Positions 5,030-5,974 of a stretch of DNA of 5,974 bases are shown in pieces. Source of the stretch: an uncultured Selenomonas sp. (GTDB lineage Bacteria > Bacillota > Negativicutes > Selenomonadales > Selenomonadaceae). The notes beneath the pieces were generated by a model. It had not been told where the DNA came from. It saw nothing but the letters and a program-made list of their open reading frames with translations, and ran no database searches. Location: positions 1-5,974 of the forward strand of contig CALGGN010000326.1 in the NCBI GenBank assembly GCA_937915915.1. Direction: 5' to 3'. The position numbers and the translations under genes are program-made. Numbering within the stretch: the first letter of the stretch is position 1; each line of letters opens with the position of its first letter.

Positions 5030-5742
5030 AGCAGGTGGTTCATATAGGCAATCTTTACATCCTGCCGCTTGCGGCGGCTGATGGGAATGCGGGTTCCGTC
5101 CTTCAGCAGGAAATCATCCTGTTCCATGGATTCCACACAATCCATATTGGCAATGATGCGATGATGACATTCCAAGAAACGGCTGTCCTTCAGCAAGGTA
5201 TCACGGCATTTCTCATAGGACATGGAAGAAAGAAGCACTCGCCCGTATAAGTGAAAGCAGGGCTTGCGTATATCCCTGATATCCACATAGAGAATATCCC
5301 GATAGGGGACACGGTACTCTGCACCTTCGATGCATAGGCAGATGGCTTTGCGCCGTTCCCGAAGCCTCGGGAAGATATGGTCAAGTGTCTCGGTGAATTC
5401 TTCTTTGTTCTCTGCCAAAGGCTTGATGAAATACCCCGTAGCGTAGACCCGATAACCCTCCAGTATATGCTCCTCGCTGCTGGTCAGGAAGATGATGGCA
5501 ACTTCGGCATCCACCTTGCGAATGGCTTTCGCCGTCTCCATGCCGGAAATTCCTTTCATGTAGATATCAAGGACAATGAGATCATACTTATCAGCCTCGA
5601 AATCCTTCAGGAGATTCTCCCCACCGGCAAACGTCGCAATGTGGATATCGGCCTGCGGACAGTCGATATCCACGTACTCCCGAAGGAGATCCACGGCTAT
5701 GGCTAGGTCACCAGCATCATCATCCACAACGGCAATATTCAT
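5020..5742 (-). CDS. LytTR-family response regulator (AgrA/VirR type), 240 aa
   Basis: The protein is complete. Residues 1-120 form a receiver domain with acidic pocket Asp7-Asp9, phospho-accepting Asp59 (IVLDIYM), Thr87 (FLTSSEE) and Lys107 (YFIKPL). Residues 135-240 form a LytTR DNA-binding domain: the ILYVDIRDIRKPCFHLYG strand region, the RFLECHHRIIANMDCVESME segment and the end motif LKDGTRIPISRRKRQDVK. All phosphorylation residues are kept, so unlike its kinases it looks fully functional. ATG 5742 has GGAG (5751-5754) eight bases upstream. The gene converges on HK2, almost touching it end to end. LytTR regulators bind pairs of direct repeats about two helical turns apart; the repeat at 2737-2770 is the natural candidate target. 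Its phosphate donor could be HK2, an HK1/HK2 pair, or a kinase elsewhere. Confidence 0.95.
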   Translation of the reverse strand: MNIAVVDDDAGDLAIAVDLLREYVDIDCPQADIHIATFAGGENLLKDFEADKYDLIVLDIYMKGISGMETAKAIRKVDAEVAIIFLTSSEEHILEGYRVYATGYFIKPLAENKEEFTETLDHIFPRLRERRKAICLCIEGAEYRVPYRDILYVDIRDIRKPCFHLYGRVLLSSMSYEKCRDTLLKDSRFLECHHRIIANMDCVESMEQDDFLLKDGTRIPISRRKRQDVKIAYMNHLLGL

Positions 5743-5848
5743 AGCTTCGGCTCCTCTCTCAGGTAATCTTTCGAGAGGTATATTCGACGGAAATGCCGGT
5801 TCCTCCTGCTATCTTTCATAAACACTTGCCATGTATTGCTAACTCGTT
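5743..5848 (-). promoter_or_regulatory. Leader region of the response regulator gene
   Basis: Read leftward, it contains AGCAGGAGGA (5801-5810), which looks like a ribosome-binding site but is followed by no ATG, then GTCGAATATA (5779-5788), then GAGAGGAG before ATG 5742. GTCGAA agrees with the core of the Spo0A box TGTCGAA except that C replaces the first T. A weak promoter (TTAGCA and TATGAA, 16-bp spacing, about 5815-5842) can be drawn but is not convincing. The spaced AGGAGGA/GTCGAATATA pairing feels familiar from leaders in this group of bacteria, but I cannot name it. Confidence 0.3.
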
Positions 5849-5880
5849 GTAAACTCCATGCGAAACGGTGTTTCGCATTA
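5849..5880. repeat. Palindromic intergenic repeat, copy 1
   Basis: GTAAACTCC leads into a 9-bp inverted repeat (ATGCGAAAC and GTTTCGCAT, 5858-5878) around a 3-base centre GGT, then TA. Copy 2 starts 94 bases further on and differs at only three positions. No T run follows on either strand, so it is not a terminator. Confidence 0.8.
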
Positions 5881-5891
5881 CGCCCTTACAC

Positions 5892-5939
5892 GAAATCTAA
5901 GCTCCCACTGCGCTTTCAGCTTGTGCTCGCTAAGATTTC
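5892..5939. repeat. Long imperfect palindrome between the two repeat copies
   Basis: GAAATCTAAGC (5892-5902) pairs with GCTAAGATTTC (5929-5939) at 10 of 11 positions. Inside, CAC (5906-5908) pairs with GTG (5923-5925) and GCT (5912-5914) with AGC (5918-5920). It could fold into one long hairpin between the two shorter ones. Confidence 0.65.
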
Positions 5940-5942
5940 ATA

Positions 5943-5974
5943 GTAAACTCCGTGCGAAACGATGTTTCGCACTA
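5943..5974. repeat. Palindromic intergenic repeat, copy 2
   Basis: Same 32-base unit as copy 1, reaching the window edge. Its inverted repeat (GTGCGAAAC and GTTTCGCAC, 5952-5972) has a G-C closing pair where copy 1 has A-T. This paired change preserves the stem and suggests that the folded or palindromic form matters. The array may continue beyond the window. Confidence 0.8.

Noticed and set aside
4043..5047. Long rightward reading of 334 codons over HK1 end and HK2
   Set aside because: It is a Ser/Pro/Arg-rich out-of-frame translation of HK2. The real frames show membrane segments and a His box homologous to HK1.
5849..5974. CRISPR array or tandem terminators
   Set aside because: Only two units, separated by a structured 62-base segment with no further repeats; no T-runs after the stems and no cas genes in the window.

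Overview
The window looks like a chromosomal segment of a Bacillota (Firmicutes) bacterium of moderate GC content. Evidence: strong AAGGAGG/GGAGG ribosome-binding sites, lipoprotein signal peptides, a clostripain-type protease, AgrC/VirS-type kinases and a LytTR response regulator. A Selenomonadales-like (Negativicutes) host is my guess; nothing in the window proves it.

Left half (1-2730) is read leftward. In transcription order it holds a 220-residue lipoprotein (1959-2621), a 71-residue secreted and very acidic small protein (1698-1913), a strong stem-loop (1645-1674), a short uncharacterised ORF (1340-1627) and a clostripain-family (C11) cysteine protease lipoprotein. The protease overlaps the short ORF by ATGA and runs off the left edge. 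A good sigma-70-like promoter (2703-2730) faces this block. Just upstream of its -35 is a perfect 14-bp direct repeat with a 20-bp period (2737-2770), resembling the paired boxes bound by LytTR regulators such as VirR, ComE and AgrA.

Right half (2785-5742) is a LytTR two-component locus. Two paralogous, tandem, translationally coupled membrane kinases point right (HK1 2785-4116, HK2 4107-5016). A complete LytTR response regulator (5020-5742) converges on them. Both kinases are defective, in complementary ways. HK1 keeps its GHKL ATPase domain but has Asn in place of the phospho-accepting His. HK2 keeps a perfect His box but has no ATPase domain, and its reading frame is broken at a run of six T. 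HK2 ends inside the regulator gene's terminator hairpin.

Inferred working model: a VirS/VirR- or Agr-like sensing system whose regulator binds the 2737-2770 repeat, activating the lipoprotein/acidic peptide/protease block and perhaps controlling HK1 as well. The kinase activity may be split between HK1 (ATP-binding) and HK2 (His-bearing), or the pair may be decaying. The right edge (5849-5974) is an array of palindromes with two copies of a 32-nt unit. No tRNA, rRNA, CRISPR array or insertion sequence was seen.
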